Shown here one piece after another: positions 14,010 through 25,160 of a stretch of DNA of 64,000 bases. The number at the start of each line of letters is the position of its first letter. Within the stretch, counting starts at the first letter, position 1. The stretch lies in assembly GCA_013399855.1 (NCBI GenBank), contig VXAY01004354.1:860916-924915 (forward strand), read 5' to 3'. The notes beneath the pieces were generated by a model. That model was not told the DNA's origin, did not search any database, and saw only the letters and a program-made list of their open reading frames with translations. This DNA is from Oxyruncus cristatus (lineage: Eukaryota; Chordata; Aves; Passeriformes; Cotingidae). The translations under genes and the position numbers were made by a program.

Positions 14010-14979
14010 TCTTCAAGTGGAATCAACAGCAGAACGTCACAGGCCTTATACCAGCCTTTACAATTACATTTAGAAGTTGATGAAAAAGCCTCACCAGAAC
14101 CACAGCTCAGTAGCTATAGCAACGTGCTTAGCTTCTCAGAAGAATCAAATAAGATAACCTGCCCTAAAATAGATGCAAAATAGCTGCTGCTGCACATGTG
14201 TAGTTTCAGAGACAGAACACAACCATAAAAATTAATTTTTTTTCAAATGCACAATGCTCCCTTTTACAGAAATCAAAAAGCTACCCTACAGGCAGTGGGT
14301 GAGAACTGAGTTTAATTCCTTTGCTCTCAGTGTTTTAAAAGCTAAATCATTTATCTCAAAGCTTAATTGTGCCTTTTAACAAATTAGACTTCACTGGAAA
14401 TCATTATCTGTTTTCCCCCTTCTTGTTACAATTCAAAGGCAGCATCTGTTAAAGAACAAAAATGAACCATTTCCCTCTCATTACACGAAGAGTAAAAAGT
14501 CATCCCAAGTTCACATTACTTCAGAAGGTAATTTCTGTTCATCAGAACAATTCGGTATGTGTTCAACCCTTCGCATCCAGCTTTGCAGGATAATTCCCTC
14601 AAATATTTAGACTTAATTTGCTTTGTAACCATTAACTACAACCACAGCTACAGAACCTGCATGTTTCTTTAAGTCATATTCCACATCAGTACTGTTAAAA
14701 ATATACTCTGGGTTGTATCTTTGCCATGTTGTGTGACCATATTCCTGATAAAGCATTACAGCAAGAAAAACAAACCCCAGCAGTTCCCAGAACCGTTCTG
14801 GGTCACTGCTCTGATCCACGTTCTGGGGTCCAGGAGCAGCTGCCTGGCTCAGGCATCCCCCTTCTGCAGGAGAACAGCAGCTCCCTGTGCTCCCAGGAAG
14901 GGCTGTTCCAGAGCTGGAGCTCCACTGGAGGCTCCCAGATGTGACTGCATCCCTGGATTGTGAGGTGGGAGAGCCCTGG

Positions 14980-15112
14980 CCTGTTCTGCTGCACACCCAG
15001 CCTGGCCGTGCCACCCCTGTCCTGCTGCTGCACACCCAGCCTGGCTGTGCCACCCTGGCCGTGCCACCCCTGTCCTCCTCCTGCTGCACATCCAGCCTGG
15101 TTGTGCCACCCC
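14980..15112. repeat. minisatellite, about 3 units of ~40 bp
   Basis: Three diverged tandem units share the order CTGCTGCACACCCAGCCTGG, then a TGTGCCACCCC-type end. Unit ends fall near 15016, 15068 and 15112, and the middle unit carries an extra CCTGGCCGTGCC-type insertion. Part of the array is repeated at 15238-15341 because of the duplication across the gap. The true unit number in the genome is therefore uncertain. Confidence 0.75.
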
Positions 15113-15236
15113 TGCTTCGGAATCATCCCAGGGACACGCACCCAGAGCACAGCTGTTCCTTAGGAACTGCAGCAACAGCCATCCCGCCCCTTCCCAAGGA
15201 CCCCTCTCTCCCTGGGCACCTCCCAGAGCTCTGCTC
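15009..15236 (+). repeat. 228-bp exact direct repeat, copy 1 (left of gap)
   Basis: This segment matches 15238-15465 at every base I compared. It ends immediately before the N at 15237. Zero divergence, equal length and the position of the N between the copies point to two unmerged overlapping contig ends rather than a biological duplication. Confidence 0.9.
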
Positions 15237-15237
15237 N
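15237..15237. other. assembly gap (single N)
   Basis: This is the only ambiguous base seen in the window. It is placed exactly at the junction of two identical 228-bp segments, which is typical of a scaffold join whose overlap was not collapsed. Confidence 0.95.
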
Positions 15238-15465
15238 TGCCACCCCTGTCCTGCTGCTGCACACCCAGCCTGGCTGTGCCACCCTGGCCGTGCCACCCCT
15301 GTCCTCCTCCTGCTGCACATCCAGCCTGGTTGTGCCACCCCTGCTTCGGAATCATCCCAGGGACACGCACCCAGAGCACAGCTGTTCCTTAGGAACTGCA
15401 GCAACAGCCATCCCGCCCCTTCCCAAGGACCCCTCTCTCCCTGGGCACCTCCCAGAGCTCTGCTC
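15238..15465 (+). repeat. 228-bp exact direct repeat, copy 2 (right of gap)
   Basis: This is the second copy of 15009-15236. Unique sequence resumes at 15466. If the duplication is an artefact, 229 bases should be removed and every downstream coordinate shifts accordingly. Confidence 0.9.
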
Positions 15466-17949
15466 CCAAGGGAACTATTCCAGTAGCTCTCTGGGAACAG
15501 CGCTGCTCCAATCTGCATTAAACCTCCCTGTGCTACAGTCAAGACTGCAGAAAGAGAAGGCACAGACATTAATTTTGCACTGCAAGGGACCAAAGCAGGG
15601 CAATTAACAATGAAGTATTAATACTGCAAGCCAGTGTTTAATTCGTGGCCTCATTCACAGTGGAAAAAGGGAGTTATAAACAAGTCAACTAGAAGCAAAA
15701 ACATCAGCGGAATTTAGGCTTAACAAAAACCTCACACAAGAGCAAAACTGACAGATTTTAGGAGAACTAAAATCAACAGAAGCATTCTATTTTTTAAACA
15801 GAAACTTTTTCAAGTGTAAACAGTGGCTTCAAGGCTCTTCCCTTATTCTGCTTCGGTTCACAAACAAGTAGAAAACAGATTCTGCAGACAAAGCTTTCTC
15901 CTAAATTACAAGTTTGATAACCCACATTTACATCTAACTTGGTAGAATTTTGCTGTACCCGTTCTGGAGAGCACATGGATTCATTTTTTGTTTTCAGAGG
16001 GACTTGTCTCTCCTTTCTCCCACAAGGATATCTTGGAAAGTGTTTGCAGCACAACACCCAGAAACCTAAATCTGAAATTTCCACGCCTTTAACAGAAGCA
16101 ATATAGCTCACTCCACAAATTCAACTTACTGCTCTGAATTTCAGGATTAGCAGTATTTAGTTTAAAAAAATAATTTTAAAATTTCTGAATTTATCTTCTG
16201 TATGAACTCGGGCTTGACATTCAGTGTACAATCCTATAACGTGGAAATACAAAATAAAGCAGTGAAGACAAACACTGTGAGAGGGACGGGGATCAGCAAG
16301 GAGGAAACTACACCTAATTACTTGCAACTAAAGCTCTCCATGCCAGAATTTGTGTATCCCAACTTAGGTCAGCTGGCTGTTAAAAAAATTTGATAGGGTA
16401 GACTGGCAGCACCGCCACAGTGAAACTGGTGCTTAATGCTAATCCTAAATTAGACGAAGGCCCTTTTTAAATCACCATTGACTTTTTAATTAAGATATTA
16501 ATTTATCCGGACTGAAGACACCAATAAACTTCCCACTGTTGGCACTGCAGTTGGGGAACAAGCAGAAGCTTTCTGGGAGTCTGGGTCTTAGCTGACAAGT
16601 ACTCACAATCCTTGCAGAATTCCAGTGGAAGCAAACAGCTTTGGGTTTAATGCTGAGTAACTCTCTGACAGCAAGTGTTCAGAAAACCCACTGTTTATGA
16701 TGGACCACTATCTCCTGAGGGTGGATTATTGCTATAGTCTGTCTGCTGGCACCAGCCAATCTCTTTTTTGACAGAAATCTGGTGCTCTCACAAGAGGCCT
16801 TTTCCTGCCTGGCTGTGCCGTGCCTGGAGCAGAGGAGCATCTTGCAGCTCACAGGGAGTTGCACAGCCCCTGATTCACCCAGCAGACAGGGGGTCCTGTG
16901 AACTCTGAACCACATCCAGCAGCCCCAGCACTTCCACCAGCACCACTGTCTGCCCGTGTGTTCCACACACGCTGCTCCCACAGGGAAATTCTGGGATTTG
17001 GGAAAGAAGGGGAAGCACGTGTGTAAGAGCAGTGCACATAGTGAGGATTTCCAAGTGTCAGCAGCTCCACAAACACACATGCAAAATCCTCTTTAGGGAA
17101 GACTTACCACGATTTAAATTAGGTATTTGTTGAAAGTGAATAATGCTGATAACTGCAGTATTTGGGCACTTTCACGCAACAGTCAGCAAAAACTGTCCTA
17201 TTTCCATAATGCACAAAGAAATAACAGAGTCCATTCTATTACCAAGATTAATATACACTTTCTGCTATATGCAACAGTAAGACTGAGATCAAAAGATAAA
17301 GAGGTGGTACATGATTAAAAAGAGGGGTTTTTATTTTCTTTTTTTTCAGGAGCTGGAGGTGGTATATGTTATCCAAGACTTATATAAGGAGTCTCATGTG
17401 ACTCTGTGGCTCTTGCACAGAAACCCTGCAACCAAATCTGGTTTTGGATAACTTCAAACATTAGCTCTGTATTTGGAACTTTTCAACTACACGTCAAACA
17501 AAACAGACTTAATTTCATCAGCCCTGAGTGAACGCAGGAAGTAACTTCATTTCCCACACAGATTCCAAACTGTATCTTTGGCAGTTTCTGAAGTCCCCTT
17601 CTCTCCAAGAGGAGCATCAGGATGCAGTGACCTGTGCTTTGGGAAAAGTGGGGGTGGGTTTCTAGTTAAATGCACGAATCATTTGAAAGCACTTACAATT
17701 TTACTTTCCACTTCAGTTTTCCCAGGGGCATGAGAAAAGGAGATTTTTAGACAGAACTACGCATCCATAACACTAAATGGTTTCAACATCTTCAACTGTA
17801 GTGATGCTTCAGCTGAAGGATGCACAGCTATAAAGTTTTAAAAGTCTTTAAAGACCTTTGTGTAGTCCTTAAGGATCCTCGTGTCCAGAATGTGTATGGA
17901 CTTCAGTAAGTCGTGATTTGGCTCCTGAGTTTTCTATAAACAGCTTTAT

Positions 17950-17962
17950 AAAAAAAAAAAAA
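17950..17962 (+). repeat. A13 homopolymer
   Basis: This is an uninterrupted run of 13 A. No retrocopy or LINE body was recognised upstream. Confidence 0.9.
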
Positions 17963-20900
17963 TTCTTGTAAAACAAGTCTCAAGAGCATTGGTGGAAAAA
18001 GTATTAATCTTGATCAAATATGGTTTTTTCATCCCTCACTTAACACCTCTCAATCAACGTCAGCAGTACTGCAATTGATCTCATTTCATGCCAGTCACTC
18101 CAAATATTATTCAAAAGGTTTTTCTCACATGTACTTCCTCAAGTGGAAATCTGGGCAGGGAAATCTTTGAGATTTCTTTTTCATGTTAAAAAACAAATGA
18201 TGGCAAGAATTCACACTCATGATCAGTTTTAGTACCCTTAATATACAGACGAGAAAAAAACCCAAAACATTCTTGATCCCCACTTCTTTTCCTGGCATAT
18301 TTGGTAGACATAAGATTTAAAGGAGAAAGAGAATTCAACTATTAGAATGAAGAGAAGCTCTTATGTTGTCTCTTAGCTCCCACTACTTCATAAACTAAGC
18401 TCAAGCCCCCAGAACTGCAAGAGTTTTCATAAGAGGAAGGGGCAGAAGAAACAGGTGAAAATTACGATGACAATTCCTAGGAGCACATTGAATTAGTCAG
18501 CTGGAGGGAATGGTTCTTTACCTGTAAAGAAGTAAAACTAAGCAACCCTGAAGAAAAGTAAAACAGAAAAACTGACAAGCAAAAGATAAATTCAAACACT
18601 GTACTGACTCCTACCACTTATTCTCTCTCCGTGCAAGATCCAGTGAAGGGATCAAATGATATCTGATCTCTGGAAATAGCTACAAAAACAAAGACAATTA
18701 CATTAGCAGAACTTTACACTGAGTTTTTAAAATTAGTTGTCCATGGGGACAGGCAGAGGCCACGAGGAAGGCGCTACAGGAACTTACACCCAGCAGGACC
18801 CCTCATTCAAGAAAGTTTTTTGTTCATGGTGTTTTGGGGGCAGGGGAAAAAAATAAGAACACATCTAACTGACATCCCACTCAAGGGTTCACAACACATC
18901 TGTGGGCTGTGTGGGGTCAAGTTCCAAAACATGAGGGCAACTGTTGGCTCTGTAGCAGACTTGTCACATTAGCACCACTCCATTACAGCACATCACACTG
19001 GCTCCCTCTGTTCTTTAATGTTCCTTGATTCAGAGCCAGGATGTCAGCAGAACACTGGTCTAGCTGGTTACCTGCACCAGCTCATGAGGAATGGTCGGGA
19101 GGCAGTTGCATCACATCAGAAACATGTAAGATACGGACCCAACTGCTGCACAGCCATGAGGAACAAGGAAAGGAGTTAACTGATCTCTTGGGTAACACTT
19201 CACAAGTCCCACTGCAGCTACTAAAACATGCTGCAACCTGAACTGTCACAGCCAGAGTGCCAACAACACACAACAGTTCTTTCAGGGCTCGCAAGAAGGT
19301 GAGGAATGTCAGCGCTCCAGGAGCCAGCAGCAGGATAAAGACAGGGATGGTCACTCCCTCCTACTAAACCTGTCTGATGAACCTTGACAGTCACCTCCCA
19401 AAGAACAACCTCCCCACAAAGCTTTTCTGTATCAGCTCTGAGATTCTGCTGTTTTTGGAGCTTTTCTCTAACCAAAGACAGGTCTAAAAATGTAGTGCAG
19501 CCCCTGTGACACAGCCAAGGACACAGTGCCATGGGAAGAACGGCCTGGAACCAGCTTCCTGAGCCAGCCTCACCATCCAGGAAAACCTGACATGCCTGGA
19601 GCACCACTGAACCTCAGTGTTCCTCTAAGTGTGACAGGTGTCTTTAGGACAGCATGGGAAACTTCAGTCCCGACAAATGGCCATGAGTCCCACCTCAAAG
19701 CCACTTCTGGAAAACTCTGCATGCTGCTCCTTAGCCCTTCTCTAACCTGCTGTTGGAATATATGTCAAAACCAGTATTCTACACAGGCTGCCAAATGATA
19801 AGCATAGCTACATTAATCAGTTCTGGTTTGCCTAATTCACTCAAAACGCAGTCTGAGGTCATGACACTTTCAGCTGGGAGAAAAAACAAGACCAACCAGG
19901 AATTGCTAAAAGACTGATTAACCTCCCCGGCTAAGTACAAGTCAATAGGAGTTTAAAAAAGAAATATGAACCCATAAAACTAAATCAATGCATCTTTGGA
20001 AGTATACTGTTGAAATAAAAGATTTTCTAAGTAGGTGTGCTGTTTCCATGGATCTGATAATTTTGAATTTACTGTTTCCTTTACAATTAATAGGTTTATG
20101 ACAAAATCTCAATTACATGAGTAAAAAAGTACCTTCTTCTGCAGATCCAGATACTAATGGCAGCTGTATAGGAACAACAGGCTGTCACACCTACAAACAC
20201 TTGACGTGATGTATTTTTACACGATGGGAAAAATTTAAGACCATTCTTCCTAAATATAGAGCACAACCAACCAAGTACAAGGACAGTCAATTTTTAACAT
20301 ATTTTTCACATGGAGCACTTAGTCTGATTGAAATCTTCAATGGAGATTTAACAATTTAACACAGAGGCTATTTTCTGCAAAACTTAATCTGTTTATCAGT
20401 TAAAAATGATCCCTCTTGTTAGAAGCTTGACAGATAACCAGGCCCTGTAATTTCACAATACTGTATTTTAACATATTCTACAGCCAAAGACAGATTACCT
20501 TATGCGTCATGTTAAAAATAGATTTGTGTGATATTAATCTTTGGGCTGAGCTACAGCGCCAATCTCGCTGCTGACCTTGCCATTATTACAATCACATGTC
20601 AGGCCTCCCTCCCTGCTGAGAGTCCAACTGTGTACACTGGTTTGCTCAGAACACACCGCAGAGAGGAAAAAACCAGGCTTTTCCCTCACAAGATAATAGG
20701 TAAATGTACTCCAGAACAGTCACTCAAGGGCCTAAACAGAGTCTCTTCTAGGGTCATATCAGGGAGCATTGAATTTTCAGGCAATTAACATCGGGCATTG
20801 GTTGGATCTTCAGCAATTCCTGCATAGTTTTTATCCTCACAGCAGACAAGGACTTGGCACAGTCTTCCCCTCCTGCTCAGTACAGCCTCTCTCTTAGCCA

Positions 20901-21021
20901 AGCAGATGCATCTTCATTATAAACCAGTTTACACTGTTAAAACATAGTTGTTTGGTTTTAATCAGATCACAATTATTTTTCATCAAAATGAACAGTATAA
21001 AATCTTAAAGTTTAGATCATA

Positions 21022-21046
21022 AGAGTGGAGTGCAAATCTCCACTCT
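21022..21046. repeat. 9-bp inverted repeat with TGCAAAT loop
   Basis: The arms AGAGTGGAG and CTCCACTCT are perfect reverse complements. The 7-nt loop TGCAAAT is the core of the POU-family octamer site, though without the leading A of the full octamer. About two perfect 9-bp stems with short loops are expected by chance in a window this size. Confidence 0.65.
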
Positions 21047-24000
21047 CCTGAGCAATACTGTCTATCTTCATAAGCTTTCTCATTTCAAATGCTATCAAAA
21101 GCATTTTCAAATAGTTTCACAGATCATTCAGCCTGGTTTTACAGACAAGAAGTTTGCAAGATTCTCTCCAGAACCACTGCTCCTGGATCCCATCAAAATC
21201 TGAAAGTTTAAGAACTGGTTTGTCAAGAAAACAATTCCATGGTGCAGTAAAACTAAACAGGGTTGGGTTTGGTCTGGATTCAATGTGAAGTCTTCTACTG
21301 CAGGTTTTAAAAGCCTGTGTGTGCTGATCAAGTCCTCTCCTTCACAACATGCAAGCACAGAAAGGACATTTATACCAAAGACAGAGTGCTTTCTCATTTG
21401 AGTTGCACAGAGGAAGGAATTCAGACATGTTTTTTAAGACACGACAGTATCTTAGAAGAAGAATGAGTCTGTATTTTCAATCAGTTTACCGAATGCGTGC
21501 TATTACTATGTGAAAGTAATTCTTCTCTTTAATGACTGACCAAATAAATCTTAACAGCTGAATTTGCAAATCAGTTTCTTTATGTCAACAGCTCTGTCAC
21601 GTCAATCAATACAGCACTAAGCCAGGAGCAAGGACTTCTAGCCATTTCTGCTGTCATTTACCTGAGTACAGCTACAAAACTTGCCTAAAACCATCAGGAA
21701 AGATTTACACTCAGCAGTCAAGAGCAAAAAGGACCTAATGTATCACAGCTGTCATCAGGTGAACAAGAAGAATCCAATGTGTCTTGGGGGGAGAATAAGG
21801 AAAAAAAAGGAAACATTCCCTTCTGTAATCCTAAAAATTTGCATTAAAGTGGTCAGCAAACCTTGAGAAAGTAACTCTGAATTCTGAATTAGTGAGGTGA
21901 TTCCATGAAAGCCTCCTATCTTTCTCCAAATCGATCCAGTTTAAACACCTGCTGGCTCTCAGCTGTGCCTGAGTGGATGGGTTCCAACAGAGTGCTGTTA
22001 TCCTACCACTGAAAGGAAGCATCTCACCTCTGGCAGTGCAGACCACTGTGATACTCACAACAAGATGTGAACTGTCTCCTCAACATCATGTAAACAGGTT
22101 TTAGCAGGGATGTGCCAAACCTCCCACTGAAACTCAGCATTAGAACAAACTTCTGTATTTTAGTCTCCTGCAGCAAGTTAAGAGTTAATACTTATTCTGG
22201 AAAAAAGCCCCGAAACTGAAAAATGCTCCATTTTAAATAGCCTTAATCTGTCAGCAGTAGACAAAGTCAAAATTCATTTTCATCTAAAAATGTCTTTCAG
22301 ATTCTGTAAGTACCATACTATGCACATAAGCTATAGTACCTGTCACATCAAGAGCAGATATTAATATTCATGCAACTCCTTACTTTTATGTTCCAGTGGT
22401 ACTGCCTTGAAGGCAGATGGATTAAAACACACTGGTATCTTGAATAAAGCCTTCTCCACAGGCAGAGGGTAGTACCATTACTTGATATGTGGTGCTAAGG
22501 CAACACTGTGTCCTACAGAGAAGATAAAGGTGTTGAGCCAGCGCTGTGGATGTCACAGTTTGTGTGCACAAAGAAAAGCTCAGCACAGTGCTCACTACTG
22601 TGGCTGCTTCTTTTAATTTGATGAGATCCTTCTGAAGAGTAAGCAGTGTGCTCACTCTAAGTACACAGCACTCCTTCAGACACCTGAGCTGATAAAACAC
22701 CGAAATGGAGAGATGAAAAGAACAGAGGCACACGTAGCATGTGAGGAAACACACTGTCCTCCCAGGCTGCATGTTACAAATATGTGTATTTCCCAAGCTT
22801 CATAATCAGATTTATAGTTCTCTACCAAACACAGGCTTAGCAGGACTTCCAAGAGGGGTGTGAACCAAGTTAAAAAAGAAAACAACAGAAGGGACACGAT
22901 ATCAGCACTTAAAGGCCTTTGGCATTTGTATCTCAATCTGAAGGAAGGAGAAGGCCAGCCCACTTCTCTGTTTAGCACTTAGAGCAGAGGACCAAGAGCT
23001 GTAATAAAGCAAATTTAACTTGGACATGTTTAACCACTATAAAGCTGTACTTCAGATGGGAAAACTTCAAGCAGAGCTGCACAGAAGACCAATAAGCTGT
23101 AAGTATGTCTGCTAAGGAGAGGGAAATGCCCCTCTGAAGAAACCAGAGTTTCTGGGTTCTGTCTCAGATAATTTACCTCCAGAGTAATCAGTTTGTCAGA
23201 ATAGATGGAGTTGCAGCAAGACACTGAGGGGACTCTTCCAGGATACAGTCAAATTTAGACCAGCTTATGAATATACAGAGAGTAAACTTCTTGTATCTAC
23301 AACCCACACACACTCCTGAAGAAATCTAATGATTTCATGCTTGCACAGCTCTCTCCAAGATCCCAGTTATGAGTGTTCAGGAGCAAAAACCCTACCTGTG
23401 AGTGCCAGATGGCTGTGCCACGCCTCACTGGTACCCCGGGTGCCTCTGACAACCTGCCTGCGCTGTCTACCTGCTCCTTAACAAGTATTTGCTGCAAGTC
23501 AAATGCAGCCAGGTCTTTAAGTCAGCTTTCTGTTTCGAAAAGATAACTGTCCATCTGCTCAGGCAGGTGAGTAACCTGACTGCACTGTCTGCTAGGTGTG
23601 TGGTTTTGTTGTTACAGCACCCAGAGAGAGAGAACTGACAAGAGATCTTCACTTGTGCTATTCAAACCATGCATCTGAGCAACGATGTTTGTTTTCAGAA
23701 TAGTAATTTGAGACTGGAGAACCAGTTACCTGTTTTCTATTATCAGGAAAACTCAATGTTCTTTAAATAAAATAAAAGAAACCCACAAACAAAAGAGGCT
23801 AAAAACTTAATTTCTAGTAAAGAAAGTTAATTTTATATACAACTTTTATTTTTGGTCCAAAATGGCCATCAATTCATGAGATCTGAAACGTAAATTGAGC
23901 TTATTCCACATGCTAAAGCACTGCTGGAAAGAAGAGCAGCAGTGCTGCTGTGGTTGACCACCCACAAACCCATGCAGCTTGCAGCAATGCCTCAGTGCAT

Positions 24001-24989
24001 TTTGCCACCCAATCATTCCATGTGTTTCCAGGTTAGAAGTGGCCGCTTTACTTTTCCAAGGTCCAAAGGCACAGATCAGCGAACAGTGTCTGACACAGAG
24101 GATTGGAGCTCCTTATCACAACTACTCCCTGCACAGAAATCCAAGTGAAGCCCTGTCAGTAAAGCCCGACCCACATGCCAGCACAGGGTAACGATCTCAC
24201 TGGGAGCTGGCTGGCAGCCAGCAGGCCGTCATGGAAAACATGCTAAACCTTCTCACCCAGTACTGCTGCTGTGTACCTCTCCTCCTGGCCAACTCATTAT
24301 GGCTACGGCCCATGACAACCATGAAACACAATTTATAGAGTTGTTTTATTTATCCTTAAATTCCTCAGTTTATTTGGAAAGGAAATTTGAATTGATATTG
24401 TCAGGTACATTTTCCAAATTTGAATTAAAAAAAGTTTGCTCAGTGTAACACTGAAGTATTTTATGATGCAGTAGCACATACATAAGTAACAGCACTGAGC
24501 AATTAATCAGGTGAGGTGGTGACACTTCAGTGGGATAGCTAAGTGTGTACCTAAATCCCATCTACCATAACTAGAGTACATCCCTGAAGTCAGACACACA
24601 CTTTATGTGAAAAAGAGTATTCATTCACAAGTACAAGAATATCAACCTCAAATTATTCACCTACACCCTACACGCACCCTCCTGAGAGAGGGTCATTCCA
24701 ACATCTGTACTGAGCAACCTGCCACAGAATTATACAGTGACACCTGAAATTTTTCATACAACTTCTCATGTTTACACAAGCACAAGTCTGAAGGCAGAAT
24801 TTGTTTCTTAGATCTCAAAGTGTGACAACTATTCCTAAAAGACTTTGTGAAGCATACAGCTGGATGTCTGCTAAGCAGAACATCTTCTTGCTGCTGCTCT
24901 AACTGCGACAGAGGTTTTTATCCCCTTCACTGGGATACACGACCAAGCCACGTCCTTCCTGCTCATTCAGCAGCAATTCCTTTGAGTCC

Positions 24990-25160
24990 AGACCTTCCCT
25001 CGCCCCCGGAGCTGTAACCAGGAATGCCAGCCCCGGGCTCACAGCAGCAGACACACGCGGGCACTCGGGGCACACGCGGGTGTCTCTGCGCGGCTCACCT
25101 GGCCCAGCCTCAGAGACACCTCTGCCTGGGTAGGACACGCAGCGGCACGTGCCAGAGGTC
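24990..25160. promoter_or_regulatory. short CpG-dense cluster (possible orphan CpG island)
   Basis: I count about 13 CpG dinucleotides in roughly 150 bp, against a strongly CpG-depleted background. A direct repeat CACACGCGGG occurs at 25052-25061 and 25071-25080. On the - strand a good splice donor (GGGCCAG/GTGAGC) falls at about 25099-25100 inside the cluster, which is the arrangement of a CpG-island first exon. No TATA box or convincing open frame supports this, so promoter identity is an inference. Confidence 0.35.

Larger units (their letters stand above)
6946..14774. other. non-coding DNA, no gene recognised
   Basis: No reading frame is long or protein-like enough to call. It contains a GC-richer patch at about 9500-9700, an AAAT-type simple repeat at 13981-14009 and a C-run near 9139. 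Two minus-strand segments (7673-7735 and 12522-12576) lie between splice-like signals; they are discussed among the findings and are probably chance. The remainder shows nothing I can assign. Confidence 0.6.
14775..15490. other. GC-rich segment holding a minisatellite and an assembly gap
   Basis: This approximately 700-bp block is far more GC-rich than its flanks and is dominated by CTG, CCC and CAG words. It contains the minisatellite units, the single N at 15237 and the exact duplication on either side of it. Long open frames here, up to about 200 codons on both strands, are explained by high GC and internal repetition, and some run straight through the N. They should not be read as genes. 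Confidence 0.8.
15491..24989. other. non-coding DNA, no gene recognised
   Basis: This AT-rich DNA shows no recognisable protein, RNA gene or transposon. An A13 run lies at 17950-17962 and a 9-bp-arm hairpin at 21022-21046. A strong acceptor-like signal at 17348-17349 precedes 33 open codons but has no clear donor or nearby AATAAA. A strong donor-like GGCAG/GTGAGT site lies at 23566-23567 on the + strand. These signals are compatible with chance. Confidence 0.55.

Noticed and set aside
14849..15593. Long overlapping open frames on both strands
   Set aside because: They arise from GC-rich tandem repeats and the duplicated segment, and several read through the N at 15237.
18515..18570. Two successive strong pyrimidine-AG sites on the - strand giving a 26-bp microexon
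   Set aside because: It is too short to carry coding evidence; pyrimidine-rich AG sites are frequent here.
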